Source: Verrucomicrobiia bacterium
GTDB lineage: Bacteria > Verrucomicrobiota > Verrucomicrobiia > Verrucomicrobiales > DEV007
Assembly (NCBI GenBank): GCA_030427505.1
Contig: JAUICH010000035.1
Location: forward strand, 1-55,546
Length of the DNA: 55,546 bases
Direction of reading: 5' to 3'
Shown here: positions 30,454-39,099 of the stretch, piece by piece
Numbering within the stretch: the first letter of the stretch is position 1
How the letters are laid out: each line of letters starts with the position of its first letter
Notes under the pieces: model-generated
The model's input: the letters and a program-made list of their open reading frames with translations, nothing else
Database searches by the model: none
Told to the model about the DNA's origin: nothing
Program-made: the position numbers and the translations under genes

Positions 30454-30810
30454 TCAATCCGCGTCTTTCACGATCTTTCCGCCCAGTGACAGGATGCGGG
30501 CCTTGGACTTGGCGTCTTCCGCCTCGCCGATCTGGCCGTCTTTCACGTACATCTGGGACAGGGCGGTCCAGGCGAGGAGGTCGTTGGGCTTCAAGGTGGT
30601 GGACTGGAGACCGGCGCCGATGGCTTCCTTCAGGCGGTTCAGCTTCATCAGCGTCATGCCCAGGGCGTGCCAGCCGTCGAAGAAGTCCGGGTCCAGCTCC
30701 ACGCACTGGCGGTACTTGCCGAGGGCGGACTCCAGATCGCCGATGGCGAGGTCGCCATTGGCGTCGTCGAAGAGCGCGTCCCGTTGGTCCGTGGTGTCAG
30801 AGGCGTCCAT
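30454..30810 (-). CDS. Small tetratricopeptide-repeat protein
   Basis: 118 residues, no signal peptide, almost entirely helical. Three consecutive TPR units can be read: about residues 14-45 (AIGDLESALGKYRQCVELDP), 46-79 (DGWHALGMTLMKLNRLKEAI) and 80-113 (AWTALSQMYVKDGQIGEAED). TPR proteins mediate protein-protein contacts; no catalytic function is expected. It follows the PpiD-like gene on the same strand after 129 bp and may share its transcript, which would fit a role in envelope protein assembly, but this is inference. Confidence 0.82.
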   Translation of the reverse strand: MDASDTTDQRDALFDDANGDLAIGDLESALGKYRQCVELDPDFFDGWHALGMTLMKLNRLKEAIGAGLQSTTLKPNDLLAWTALSQMYVKDGQIGEAEDAKSKARILSLGGKIVKDAD

Positions 30811-30939
30811 GGACTGTCAGTGTAAGGCACATTCCGGCGGGGCGCACCCCTGGAAGGAAGCGGCGCCGCGGGCGGACTCGTTTCTTGCGAGGGGGGAGAG
30901 GGGAGGCGAGCGGATCCCAGGCGGGACAGGGGCTCAGGC

Positions 30940-32460
30940 CTACCGGTTTTCCGTGGCGCGCACGATGTAGCCGGGGCGGCGCTGCGCGCCGGACTCTTTC
31001 CGCTTCTGCTCGAACCAGGACAGGAAGATGCGGTAGCGGTCGTTCTGGCTCAGGCGCTGGCGGATCATTTCTTTCCGGATGTTTTCCTCCAGGCTTTCTT
31101 CCAGCACTTTTTCCCGCATGTAGATCAGAGTGGCGCCGTAGGGCATGGCGACGGGTTCGCTGACTTTGCCGGGCGCCAGGCGGGCGGCGTTGCCGGCCAG
31201 ACGGCTGGCGCCTTCCACGTCCGCCGGCGGTTGTTCCGGCGTGAAGGGCTTCATGGCGATGACTTTCTGGCCGGCTTCCTTGGCGGCGGCTTCGAAGGTC
31301 TTACCGGCTTCCAGGGCTTCCGAAATCTTGGCCCGCACGTCCGCGGCGGCGGTCCGGACTTTCTCTTCCTGAGCGCGTTCTTTCAGGACTTCGATGATTT
31401 TAGGCCGGGCTTCCTCCAGTTCCATGGGAGCCGAGGGCTGGACGTCTTCCAAGCTGTAAACAAAGAAGCCCTGCTTCGCCATGCCGCGGATCGGTTCGGC
31501 GGCTCCGGTGTTTGTGGAGATCTGCTTGAAAACGGACTGAAGCAGGAAGTATTCGGACTGAAGCTCCGCCGGAGGGGCGTCACCGGTGAAGTAGTCCGTT
31601 TCCTTTACCTCATAGCCCTGCTTTTCGAGCACGGCGGAGAAGTCCGCGTTTTCATCCGTGACCGCCACGTAGAGGTCGTTCACCTTCTGGTTGAATTCCT
31701 TCCTCTGGGTCGCCTTTTGCTCTTGAGTCATTTCCTCGGTGTCCTCCGGCGCGGCCAGGAACACGTAGGCGATCTTCCGCTTCTCCTCCGTCATCAGGGA
31801 GTCCTGGTTGTCGGGGTCGGTGAAGTAGCTCTGAATTTCTTCGGCGGTCACTTCGACGTCTTCGGTGAAGTCTTCGCGTTTGAAGTCGATCCGGGACGCC
31901 GTCATGCGCTGGAACTGGAAGGCGTAGCGCCTTTCGACTTCCGACTGGAGGGGATCCATCCCGGCGTGCAGGAGGTCCATCAGCTTTTGGAATGACAGGT
32001 AGTCATTCATCAACTGGGAGAGATCGGTCGCCTCGAAGCCTCGGGGCCCCAGGACGTATTGATACATCATGTCGCGGCTCAGCCCCGAATCCCTCTGAAA
32101 GACGGGAAGTTCCGGGACGGCGGCGGCAATGTCGTCCGGGCCGAACTGAATGCCCAGCCGGCTGGCTTCCTCGCGCAGGACTTCGACGTTGATCATGTAG
32201 TCCACGAGGTCGTCGTCGAGACGTTCCGTGCCGAACATGTAGCGGACGAACTCGCTCATGCCCAGGTCGCGGGCCACCAGGAAGTGGGACTTCAGCTTCC
32301 GGATGTCTTTGTCGTCGTAGGAATGGCCGTAAACGCTGAAAATGGCGTCACCCGACAGGCTCCCGCTCTGGTTGGTTCCGAAATACCCCATCGTGATGAC
32401 GATGACGATGGTAATGACGATCAGCAGGCCCTTTTGAAAATGCCGGATGGTGGAAAGCAT
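30940..32460 (-). CDS. Membrane-anchored SurA/PpiD-like periplasmic folding factor
   Basis: A 506-residue protein with one N-terminal transmembrane anchor (about 11-28, LLIVITIVIVITMGYFG), as in PpiD. Residues about 40-230 resemble the SurA_N chaperone helices (DIAAAVPELPVFQRDSGLSR, then MMYQYVLGPRGFEATDLSQL). A parvulin-like module may follow (about 330-450, with GKVSEPVAMPYGATLIYMRE near its end), but the isomerase residues are not clearly conserved, so chaperone activity without isomerase activity is possible. The C-terminus is basic and helical. It probably assists folding of exported proteins at the inner membrane. The preceding gene on the strand encodes a coiled-coil/TPR periplasmic protein, 214 bp upstream. 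Confidence 0.75.
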   Translation of the reverse strand: MLSTIRHFQKGLLIVITIVIVITMGYFGTNQSGSLSGDAIFSVYGHSYDDKDIRKLKSHFLVARDLGMSEFVRYMFGTERLDDDLVDYMINVEVLREEASRLGIQFGPDDIAAAVPELPVFQRDSGLSRDMMYQYVLGPRGFEATDLSQLMNDYLSFQKLMDLLHAGMDPLQSEVERRYAFQFQRMTASRIDFKREDFTEDVEVTAEEIQSYFTDPDNQDSLMTEEKRKIAYVFLAAPEDTEEMTQEQKATQRKEFNQKVNDLYVAVTDENADFSAVLEKQGYEVKETDYFTGDAPPAELQSEYFLLQSVFKQISTNTGAAEPIRGMAKQGFFVYSLEDVQPSAPMELEEARPKIIEVLKERAQEEKVRTAAADVRAKISEALEAGKTFEAAAKEAGQKVIAMKPFTPEQPPADVEGASRLAGNAARLAPGKVSEPVAMPYGATLIYMREKVLEESLEENIRKEMIRQRLSQNDRYRIFLSWFEQKRKESGAQRRPGYIVRATENR

Positions 32461-32674
32461 CGTGTTAGAAGAATGAAGTGATGAGAAGTAAGGGGCAGAC
32501 AGGGGGCCGGAGCCTGGCCTGCGTTCAGGCGGGGGGCGGCTCTGGCGAGAAGGGGGAAGGTAGGAAGATCGCGGGGCGGCTTCAACCTCTTTTTACGGAA
32601 CCCGGACCGGGAGTGGCCGGGAGTCCGGGAGCGAGCTTGAAGGAGGCAGGCTTCTCCGGGCCGGGGACCCGGCC

Positions 32675-34885
32675 TCAGCCGCCGAGGAAGTTCTCCATGG
32701 CCGCGTCGCGCGCCGCGCCCAACTGGACGGCGGTCATGTAATGTTTCTCCGCCAGTTCCCGGGAAGGTTCTTCGCGCGTGGCGTAGAAGACGGAAAGGTT
32801 GAAGTGGGCCTCCGCGAAGTTGGGCTGGATCCGGATGGCTTCCTGGAAAGAGGTTTCGGCTTTTTCGGCCATGCCCTTCTGGCTGGCGATGTAGCCGACG
32901 TGATTGTGCGCTTTGGCGTTTTCGGGGTCGTATTTCAGGCTCTCGTCCAGGTTCGTCAGCGCGTCGTCCATCTTGTTCTGGGAGAGGTAGATGACGCCCA
33001 GGAGGTAGTAAGCCTGCCCGTAGTTGTTCCGGATGGAAACGGCCTGCTCCAGGAGTTCTTCCGCTTCGCCCAGCTTGTGGGTGCGAATCTTGATGACGGC
33101 CAGGTTGCAAAGGCATTCCACGCTGTCGGGTTTGAGCCGGAGGAACTGGCGGTAGCCCTCTTCCGCTTCGGCGTAGTTTCCGGTGGAGAAGTCCAACTGC
33201 GCGGCTTTCTGCAGGCGGCTGAGACGGTCGGAGAGTTTCTCGATTTCGATGATGCTTTCTTCGTTACCCGTCTCGGGGCTCGGGGACCCTTCCGCCACAA
33301 TGGTGACGTTTACCTCCGCCGGGTTCAGGGAATCCTGGATCTCGGAGTTGCGGAACAGGTTTTTCTCTTCCGGCGACATTGCCACGCTCTGGGACATCTG
33401 GTCCACGTAGGCGATGAGGTGCGTGGTGTCCGCGCCGATCTTGTCCAGTTCGCCCAGGAGCAGTTCCCTGGCCTGCTTGGCCTGCGCCTGCCGGGTGAGC
33501 TGGCGGATGACGATGTTGCGCAGCACCTGATTTTCGGCGCGCACTTCGGGAGAGAGGGCCTGAGCTAGGGAGGCCTCATCCACCAGGCCCTGGGAGAGAC
33601 GCTTCAGTTCGCCGGTCAGGCTGGCGATGCGCGTTTCATACTCCTCGTTTTCTTTCAGCAACCGGTTCCGCTCGTTGTCGATGCTCTGAATGCGGGCGGT
33701 CAGCCGGCCGATCTCCTGGTCTTTCTTTCCGGATTCCTGGGAAAGCTTCTCGGCTTCTTTCTGGGCGGTTTCGAGTTCGGCGCGGAGGGCGTCGTTGGCC
33801 TGGGTCAGCTCGACGATCATCTCGGCATTTTTCCCACCCGAGCCGGCGACGACGGCGTTGAGCTTTTCTTTCTCGGCGAGGATCTTCTGCTTCTGCTCTT
33901 CGAGGAGGGCGAGTTCCTGGCGGTTGCGGTCCAGTTCTTCCACCAGCATGCGGTTCTGCTCGGTGACTTCCTTGACTTGGTTGATGGCGTTGGCCAGTTC
34001 GGTCTTCAGCGCGGCGATCTGTTGCTGAGCGGAATCGCTATTCGATTCCTGGGCCATCAGTTCGGCGTAGGATTGTTCCAACTGCTGTTGGCGGAGTTCG
34101 GCCTGCTGCTGACGCTGCCGCATGTCCGACAGCTCGTTGTCTTTCTGACGGATGGCCTGCTGCAGCTGGGAATTCTGATCGGTCAGCAGGGCGATCTTCT
34201 GGCGCATTTCCTCGAACTCCCGGCGGATGCGCTGGGTGGCGTCGTCCACCGTGAGGCCGCCAGCCTGGCCGGGCCCGACGACACCGGGGCCGCCATAGGG
34301 GTCCGGGCTGGTGACCGGTCCGGTGGCGGGAGAGGAGGGAACTTGTCCGGTCGCCATGCGGCGCTGCTCGGAGGACCAGGTGGGCAGTTGCAACTGCCCG
34401 TCGCCCGCGCCCTGGCCGGTGTCTCTAATTTCGGAACGGCCGGTGTCGAAGACCTGATTCGGCGGCACCATCCCCGGCGTCATGGGGGCGGAGGGTTGCC
34501 CCGCGAGGTTAGGGGCGCCGGAGGCGGGCGGTTGCTGCTGTTGCAACTGGTTCATCATGGCGGCTTTCTCGCGCACGTATTTTTGCCGCCATTTGATGAC
34601 ACTGGGGTTGTAATTCGGGTGGGAGCGGGCGATGGCGTCGAAGAGGTGCTGTGCCTCCCGGTACTTGTTGAAGGCCATCAGGTGTTCGCCCAAGGCTTCC
34701 TGCTCCTCCGCGTCCTTCATCAACAGATAGGCGCGGAAAAAGATCTCGGAAGGGTCGATCTGACCGGACTGAGCGCCAGCGGACGCGGAACCTGATTGAG
34801 CATACAGATTAGTTGCCGCGATCAGGCACAGGGCCACCGCCAGCCACGCTTTAAATACGCCGCTTGCCATCTTTTCAATCACCAT
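32675..34885 (-). CDS. Exported coiled-coil and TPR protein
   Basis: A 736-residue protein. Its signal peptide (about 10-29, VFKAWLAVALCLIAATNLYA) is followed by a short TPR-like helix pair (about 46-105), a Pro/Gly/Gln-rich linker (about 115-215), a very long heptad-rich coiled coil (about 225-460, many Q, E and L) and four or five C-terminal TPR units (about 575-725; for example NYAEAEEGYRQFLRLKPDS and AYYLLGVIYLSQNKMDDALT). The architecture suggests a periplasmic scaffold or tether. No enzymatic motif is present. The alternative start at 34870 would shorten it by five residues only. It is followed by the PpiD-like gene. Confidence 0.8.
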   Translation of the reverse strand: MVIEKMASGVFKAWLAVALCLIAATNLYAQSGSASAGAQSGQIDPSEIFFRAYLLMKDAEEQEALGEHLMAFNKYREAQHLFDAIARSHPNYNPSVIKWRQKYVREKAAMMNQLQQQQPPASGAPNLAGQPSAPMTPGMVPPNQVFDTGRSEIRDTGQGAGDGQLQLPTWSSEQRRMATGQVPSSPATGPVTSPDPYGGPGVVGPGQAGGLTVDDATQRIRREFEEMRQKIALLTDQNSQLQQAIRQKDNELSDMRQRQQQAELRQQQLEQSYAELMAQESNSDSAQQQIAALKTELANAINQVKEVTEQNRMLVEELDRNRQELALLEEQKQKILAEKEKLNAVVAGSGGKNAEMIVELTQANDALRAELETAQKEAEKLSQESGKKDQEIGRLTARIQSIDNERNRLLKENEEYETRIASLTGELKRLSQGLVDEASLAQALSPEVRAENQVLRNIVIRQLTRQAQAKQARELLLGELDKIGADTTHLIAYVDQMSQSVAMSPEEKNLFRNSEIQDSLNPAEVNVTIVAEGSPSPETGNEESIIEIEKLSDRLSRLQKAAQLDFSTGNYAEAEEGYRQFLRLKPDSVECLCNLAVIKIRTHKLGEAEELLEQAVSIRNNYGQAYYLLGVIYLSQNKMDDALTNLDESLKYDPENAKAHNHVGYIASQKGMAEKAETSFQEAIRIQPNFAEAHFNLSVFYATREEPSRELAEKHYMTAVQLGAARDAAMENFLGG

Positions 34886-35081
34886 GCGCTGAGAAGTTTT
34901 TTTCCTTTGTAGAACCTGAAAAACCGGTTTTAGAGAAGGAACGGGGGTGAGGCTATAACATTTTTTCGGAATGTTGTCTTCCTTGAAATCAACGAATTGA
35001 ATCTTTTTGTGCCCATTTTGTTTCAGGAGTTTTTGGTTGAGATCGGCGGGTTTCCCGCTAAGGTCCCGGAACCTTTAAAAG
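34886..35081. other. Divergent intergenic region
   Basis: 196 bp, noticeably AT-richer than its surroundings, between the coiled-coil/TPR gene (-) and the HNH gene (+). It contains AACATT-TTTTCGG-AATGTT, GCGGG-TTT-CCCGC (35046-35058) and the near-palindrome ACCTTT-A-AAAGGT (35071-35083), which touches the HNH GTG start. It probably contains promoters for both genes, but I cannot assign a sure -35/-10 pair. Confidence 0.45.
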
Positions 35082-35711
35082 GTGCGAGGTTCTTTGGACA
35101 GACAGGTGCTTGTTTTGAACCGGCTCTGGCAGCCGGTCAATATCTGCACCGCCCGTCGCGCGGTCGGTCTTCTTTTTCTGGGACATGCCCAGGTGGTGCA
35201 CGCGGACGAGGAACAGAACTTCTTCACTCATGACGTGAACTCATGGCTGGAGTTTTCCGAGCAATTTGACTCGGCTCACGCCGAGGTGGTCCGCAGCATT
35301 TCCCGGCAGTTTCGCGTCCCATACATCATCGTGCTGTCGATGTTCGACCGGCTGCCGCGGAAGGAAGTGAAGTTCACCCGCCAGAATGTCTTTCAGCGGG
35401 ACGACTACACCTGCCAATACTGCGGGGTGCGGCATGACACGCGGGACCTGAATCTGGATCATGTGGTGCCACGGGACAAAGGGGGCAAGACCACCTGGGA
35501 AAACGTGGTGTGTTCCTGCATCCGCTGCAACACGCGCAAGGCGAATAAAATGCCAATGGACGCGAACATGTTTCCCATGCGCAAGCCGGCCGCCCCGAAG
35601 TGGCGGCCCTTTTTCAGCGCGGGGGATCGCCAGTCCACGGCGTCGCAGAGTTTTCACGAAAGCTGGCGCCATTTCATCGACCTGAAGCCGGCGAGCGTGA
35701 AGCTGTGCTGA
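35082..35711 (+). CDS. HNH endonuclease family protein
   Basis: 209 residues from a GTG; TTG 35094 and GTG 35106 are alternatives. The N-terminal VLVLNRLWQPVNICTARRAV is the conserved opening of a widespread HNH subfamily. The nuclease core is complete: FQRDDYTCQYCG (first CxxC), DLNLDHVVPRDKGG (the HNH histidine), TTWENVVCSCIRCNTRKANK (Asn and second CxxC). The family cleaves DNA or RNA using a zinc-stapled beta-beta-alpha-metal fold. The role of this stand-alone, housekeeping-like branch is not established. No methylase or phage gene is nearby, so it is not obviously a restriction or packaging nuclease. Confidence 0.88.
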   Translation: MRGSLDRQVLVLNRLWQPVNICTARRAVGLLFLGHAQVVHADEEQNFFTHDVNSWLEFSEQFDSAHAEVVRSISRQFRVPYIIVLSMFDRLPRKEVKFTRQNVFQRDDYTCQYCGVRHDTRDLNLDHVVPRDKGGKTTWENVVCSCIRCNTRKANKMPMDANMFPMRKPAAPKWRPFFSAGDRQSTASQSFHESWRHFIDLKPASVKLC

Positions 35712-36065
35712 CGGCGAGGGGGGGGCAGGGAAAGGTTCCGGCTGGGTCTTGAGCGTACGGGCTGGGAAAAGGTGGAACGCGATCTCCGAGCGCGTTCGCG
35801 GAAGCAGGGAAAAGTCGCCTGTGAGGTTGGTTTGGACATTCCGTTGGAGCGGGAGCCAACCCCGTTTGCAGTTCGCGGTAGAGGCAATGTGACTGCCGGC
35901 TCTGTGCGTCAGCCCGGTTCGCGAGTTTCCTGCCAGTCCGGCTCGGACCCCGGAGGTCGAAGTCGACCCTTCTGCCTCGCTGCCTTGTTGCTTGAATCGT
36001 CAATTCAAGCACAGCGGGAGAGGCCGTGAGGTTGCTAAGAGCCGATTGATTCGGCCGGGCCCTTC
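35712..36065. other. Convergent intergenic region with inverted repeats
   Basis: 354 bp between the HNH gene and the end of nuoN. It contains a perfect hairpin TGCTTGAAT-CGTCA-ATTCAAGCA (35989-36011) and a smaller one, GGTCGA-AG-TCGACC (about 35955-35968). Neither has a T-tract on either strand. They may serve as mRNA 3' ends for the nuo operon. No gene is seen. Confidence 0.5.
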
Positions 36066-37538
36066 TCAGAGCATCAGCGGCGCCGGGTCCAGGCCGAAGA
36101 TGAAGACGGCCACGATCAGCAGGATGAGGGCGATCTTCGTGGGCATGGACACTTCGATGGCGGGGGCGGAGGTGTCTTCCGGAGCTTCCCAATACATGGC
36201 CCGGACCACTTTCAGGTAGTAGTAGAAACCCGCCGCGGCGCCCACCACGCCCAGGGCCACCAGCCAGTAGTGGTGCTGATTGACCGCCAGGAGGAAGACG
36301 TAGAACTTTCCGATGAACCCGGCGGTCAGCGGCACGCCGGCCAGCGACATCATGGCGATGAGGAGGGTCAGAGCCAGGAAGGGCGAGGTCTTGGCGAGAC
36401 CCCGGAAAGAGTCGATCGATTCGCCGCCGCGCTGGGTGCGCACCAGGGTCATGACCAGGAAGGCCAGCAGCGTCATGAAGAGATAGGCCGCCAGGTAGAA
36501 GGAAATGGCGGACACGGGCGAAATGCTGAACTGGGAAATGGCGCCACCCGCGGGCGTCGACGCCAGGGCCATGAGGAGGAACCCGGCGTGGGAGATGCTG
36601 GAGAAGGCGAGGAGGCGCTTGAAGTTGTTCTGCGGGATGGCGGCCAGGTTCCCGTAAACAAGGGTGGCGCCAGCCACCACCGTCAGGATGGTGATGACGT
36701 TGGAGGAGATCAGTTCGCTGGCGATGAAGGGCTCGCTGACACGCAGCAGGACCACGAAGCCGGCGGCTTTCGAGCCCACGGAGAGGAAGGCGGTGATGGG
36801 CGTGGGAGCGCCCTGGTAAACGTCTGGAATCCAGAACTGGAAGGGCACGGCGCCCACCTTGAAGCCCAGGGCCACGAGGATGAGGGCAAAGGCGAACAGC
36901 GCGGCGGTCTTGCTGACGGCGCCTTCCTTCAGCACTTCGGAAATGGCGGAAAGCTCCGTCTGCCCGGTAATGCCGTAGAGCCAGGTGATGCCGTAAACCA
37001 GGAAGCCCGTGGAAAGAGCGCCCAGGATCAGGTATTTCACGCCGGCCTCCAGGGAACCGACGTTGCGCCGCATGAAGGCGACCAGAACGTAGAAGGTCAT
37101 GGTGACGGCCTCCAGGGAGACGAAGATGGAAATCAGGTCCGTGGCCGAGGCCATCCACATGAGCCCGGCGCAGGCAAACACGGGCAGGGTGAAGAACTCG
37201 CCCAGCCCGGCCTGGCTCTGGGGGCGCTCCGGGTCGGTGTATTGGTGAAGGATCTTGCGGTAGTCCGCCGACATGAGGAGGACCAGCAGGGTGGTCAGCA
37301 GCGCAATGCGTTTGTAGAACAAGGCCAGGCCGTCCGTGGCGTAGAGGGCGCTGAAGCGGCCCGTTTCTTCGGCCTGTTCCGGGGTGGAAACGAGAAAGGA
37401 AAGGCACAGGACCACGCCGATGCCGAGGGCCGCCAGCCAGGCCAGCGAACGCCGGTCCCCCAGCGGCACAAAAGCCTCCACCAGCAGGAGGGTCAGTCCC
37501 AAGACGACGACAATGACTTCCAGGTAATATGCAGGCAT
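36066..37538 (-). CDS. nuoN: NADH-quinone oxidoreductase subunit N
   Basis: A 490-residue polytopic protein of the antiporter-like family with about 14 predicted transmembrane helices. The conserved Glu of TM5 is in SIFVSLEAVTMTFYVLVAF, and the discontinuous-helix region shows the typical RLLAFSSISHAGFLLMALAS sequence. It is one of the three proton-channel subunits of the complex I membrane arm. Last gene of the cluster; its ATG lies 10 bp after nuoM. Length matches the family. Confidence 0.95.
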   Translation of the reverse strand: MPAYYLEVIVVVLGLTLLLVEAFVPLGDRRSLAWLAALGIGVVLCLSFLVSTPEQAEETGRFSALYATDGLALFYKRIALLTTLLVLLMSADYRKILHQYTDPERPQSQAGLGEFFTLPVFACAGLMWMASATDLISIFVSLEAVTMTFYVLVAFMRRNVGSLEAGVKYLILGALSTGFLVYGITWLYGITGQTELSAISEVLKEGAVSKTAALFAFALILVALGFKVGAVPFQFWIPDVYQGAPTPITAFLSVGSKAAGFVVLLRVSEPFIASELISSNVITILTVVAGATLVYGNLAAIPQNNFKRLLAFSSISHAGFLLMALASTPAGGAISQFSISPVSAISFYLAAYLFMTLLAFLVMTLVRTQRGGESIDSFRGLAKTSPFLALTLLIAMMSLAGVPLTAGFIGKFYVFLLAVNQHHYWLVALGVVGAAAGFYYYLKVVRAMYWEAPEDTSAPAIEVSMPTKIALILLIVAVFIFGLDPAPLML

Positions 37539-37548
37539 GCGAAAAACG

Positions 37549-39084
37549 TTAGAAAGAGATCTTGGCGATGGCGGGCAGCGTTTCGATGGTCGGACGCAGG
37601 AACTGCATCAGGCTTTCAGGGTAGAAGCCGACCGTCAGCAAGGCAGCCACGAGCAATAGAATGGGGAGGCGTTCGAAAATGGTGGGGTTGGTCAGTGCCA
37701 GCCCTTCCTGGGCGGGGCCTTTGAACATGGCCCGGAAGGCGCGCAGCATGTAAACGGCGGAGATGACCACGCCCCAGATGGCCAGCATGGCCGCGATCTG
37801 GAGCGCCTGAATCCCGGTTTCCGGTTCCTCCAGCATTTTCAGGAAGCTGCCAAAGAAGACGCTGACTTCACCGGTGAAGTTGGCGAAGCCCGGCAGGCCG
37901 ATGGAGGCGAAAGCCGCCATGCCGAAGAGGAGGGCGAAGGCCGGGGCGGACTTGGCCAGGCCGCCCAGCTTGCTCATTTCCAGCGTGCCGGCCTGGGTGC
38001 GCAGCCGGTCGCAGAGCGCGAAGAGGAGCGCAATGGAAACGCCGTGGGCGAACATGAGCAGGACGGCGCCTTCGAAGCCAATGGTGTTGGCGCTGGCGAT
38101 GCCGAGGAAGATGTAGCCCATGTGCATCACGGAGGAGTTCCCCAGCAGGGTATCGAAACGCTTCTGCGCGATGGTCACCAGCCCGATGATCAGGATGTTC
38201 CCCAGCAGCAGGACCAGCAGGAGGTCCTGCCAGTAGGCGGCGCCCTCCGGCAGCATGGGCATGGCCACGCGGATCAGGCCGTAGAGGCCAAACTTTTTCA
38301 GCACGCCGGAGTGAAGCATGGCGGTCGGCGCGGGCGCTTCCGCGTAGGCGGCGGGCGCCCAGGTGTGGAAGGGGAAGAGAGAGACCAGGATGCCGAACCC
38401 GATCATGAGAGTCAGGAAAATCCAGCGCTGGGTTTCCGGGGACAGTCCTTCCGCGTAGGCCTGCATGGCTTCAAAGTGCAGGGTGGTGCCGCCCAGGGCC
38501 ATGACCAGGGCCGTCAGCCCGGCCAGCAGGATCATGCTGCCCACGCCGAGGTAGATGGTGATCTTCCACGCGGTGCGGACGCGTTGCTTGCCGTGGCCGT
38601 GGATGCCGATCATCAGGAATGTCGGGATCAGGGCCAGTTCGTGGAAGGCGAAGAAGAAGAACAGATCCAGGGAACAGAACGCCCCCAGGGCGCCCCCGGA
38701 GATGAGGAGGGAGGACAGGTAATACAGCCGCTGATGGCTCCGGATCTTGGACTCGGGCGGGCTGACCCAGACGGCCGCGAGGGTCACGAGCACGGTCAGA
38801 AGCACCAGCGTCAGGCTGATGCCGTCCAGTCCGAAGGAAAGGGAGAGGAACGAAATGGGGCCGGACTCGGTGACGTGAGTCAGGAACACCCGGTGCGAAA
38901 TCAGGTAGTAGGACGCGCCGCTGCTTTCCGTGACGTTGGCGTATTGCAGCGTGGCGAAAAGGGCCAGGACCAGGTTCGCCCCGGCGGCAATGAAGGCCGT
39001 AATACGCGCCGGCGAACCGACCAGAATCGCCAAAGCGGCGACGATCGGAAGAAAGACGATGATCTCAACGAGGTTGAAACTCAC
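37549..39084 (-). CDS. nuoM: NADH-quinone oxidoreductase subunit M
   Basis: A 511-residue polytopic protein that starts at GTG 39084. The key Glu is in FFFFAFHELALIPTFLMIG and the channel segments HTWAPAAYAEAPAPTAMLHS and GVLKKFGLYGLIRVAMPM are present, which separates NuoM from NuoL and NuoN. It forms a proton channel in the membrane arm between NuoL and NuoN. The gap to nuoL upstream is 15 bp. Confidence 0.95.
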   Translation of the reverse strand: MSFNLVEIIVFLPIVAALAILVGSPARITAFIAAGANLVLALFATLQYANVTESSGASYYLISHRVFLTHVTESGPISFLSLSFGLDGISLTLVLLTVLVTLAAVWVSPPESKIRSHQRLYYLSSLLISGGALGAFCSLDLFFFFAFHELALIPTFLMIGIHGHGKQRVRTAWKITIYLGVGSMILLAGLTALVMALGGTTLHFEAMQAYAEGLSPETQRWIFLTLMIGFGILVSLFPFHTWAPAAYAEAPAPTAMLHSGVLKKFGLYGLIRVAMPMLPEGAAYWQDLLLVLLLGNILIIGLVTIAQKRFDTLLGNSSVMHMGYIFLGIASANTIGFEGAVLLMFAHGVSIALLFALCDRLRTQAGTLEMSKLGGLAKSAPAFALLFGMAAFASIGLPGFANFTGEVSVFFGSFLKMLEEPETGIQALQIAAMLAIWGVVISAVYMLRAFRAMFKGPAQEGLALTNPTIFERLPILLLVAALLTVGFYPESLMQFLRPTIETLPAIAKISF

Positions 39085-39099
39085 AGGAAGCGGAATGGG

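Noticed and set aside
30212-30706. A 164-codon minus-strand frame running from the miniature element into the TPR gene
   Set aside because: It reads through the inverted-repeat element and is out of frame with the TPR protein; the translation is Arg/Pro-rich noise.
35674-37407. A 577-codon minus-strand frame overlapping nuoN in another frame
   Set aside because: It overlaps nuoN, which has full family features, and is Arg/His/Pro-rich.
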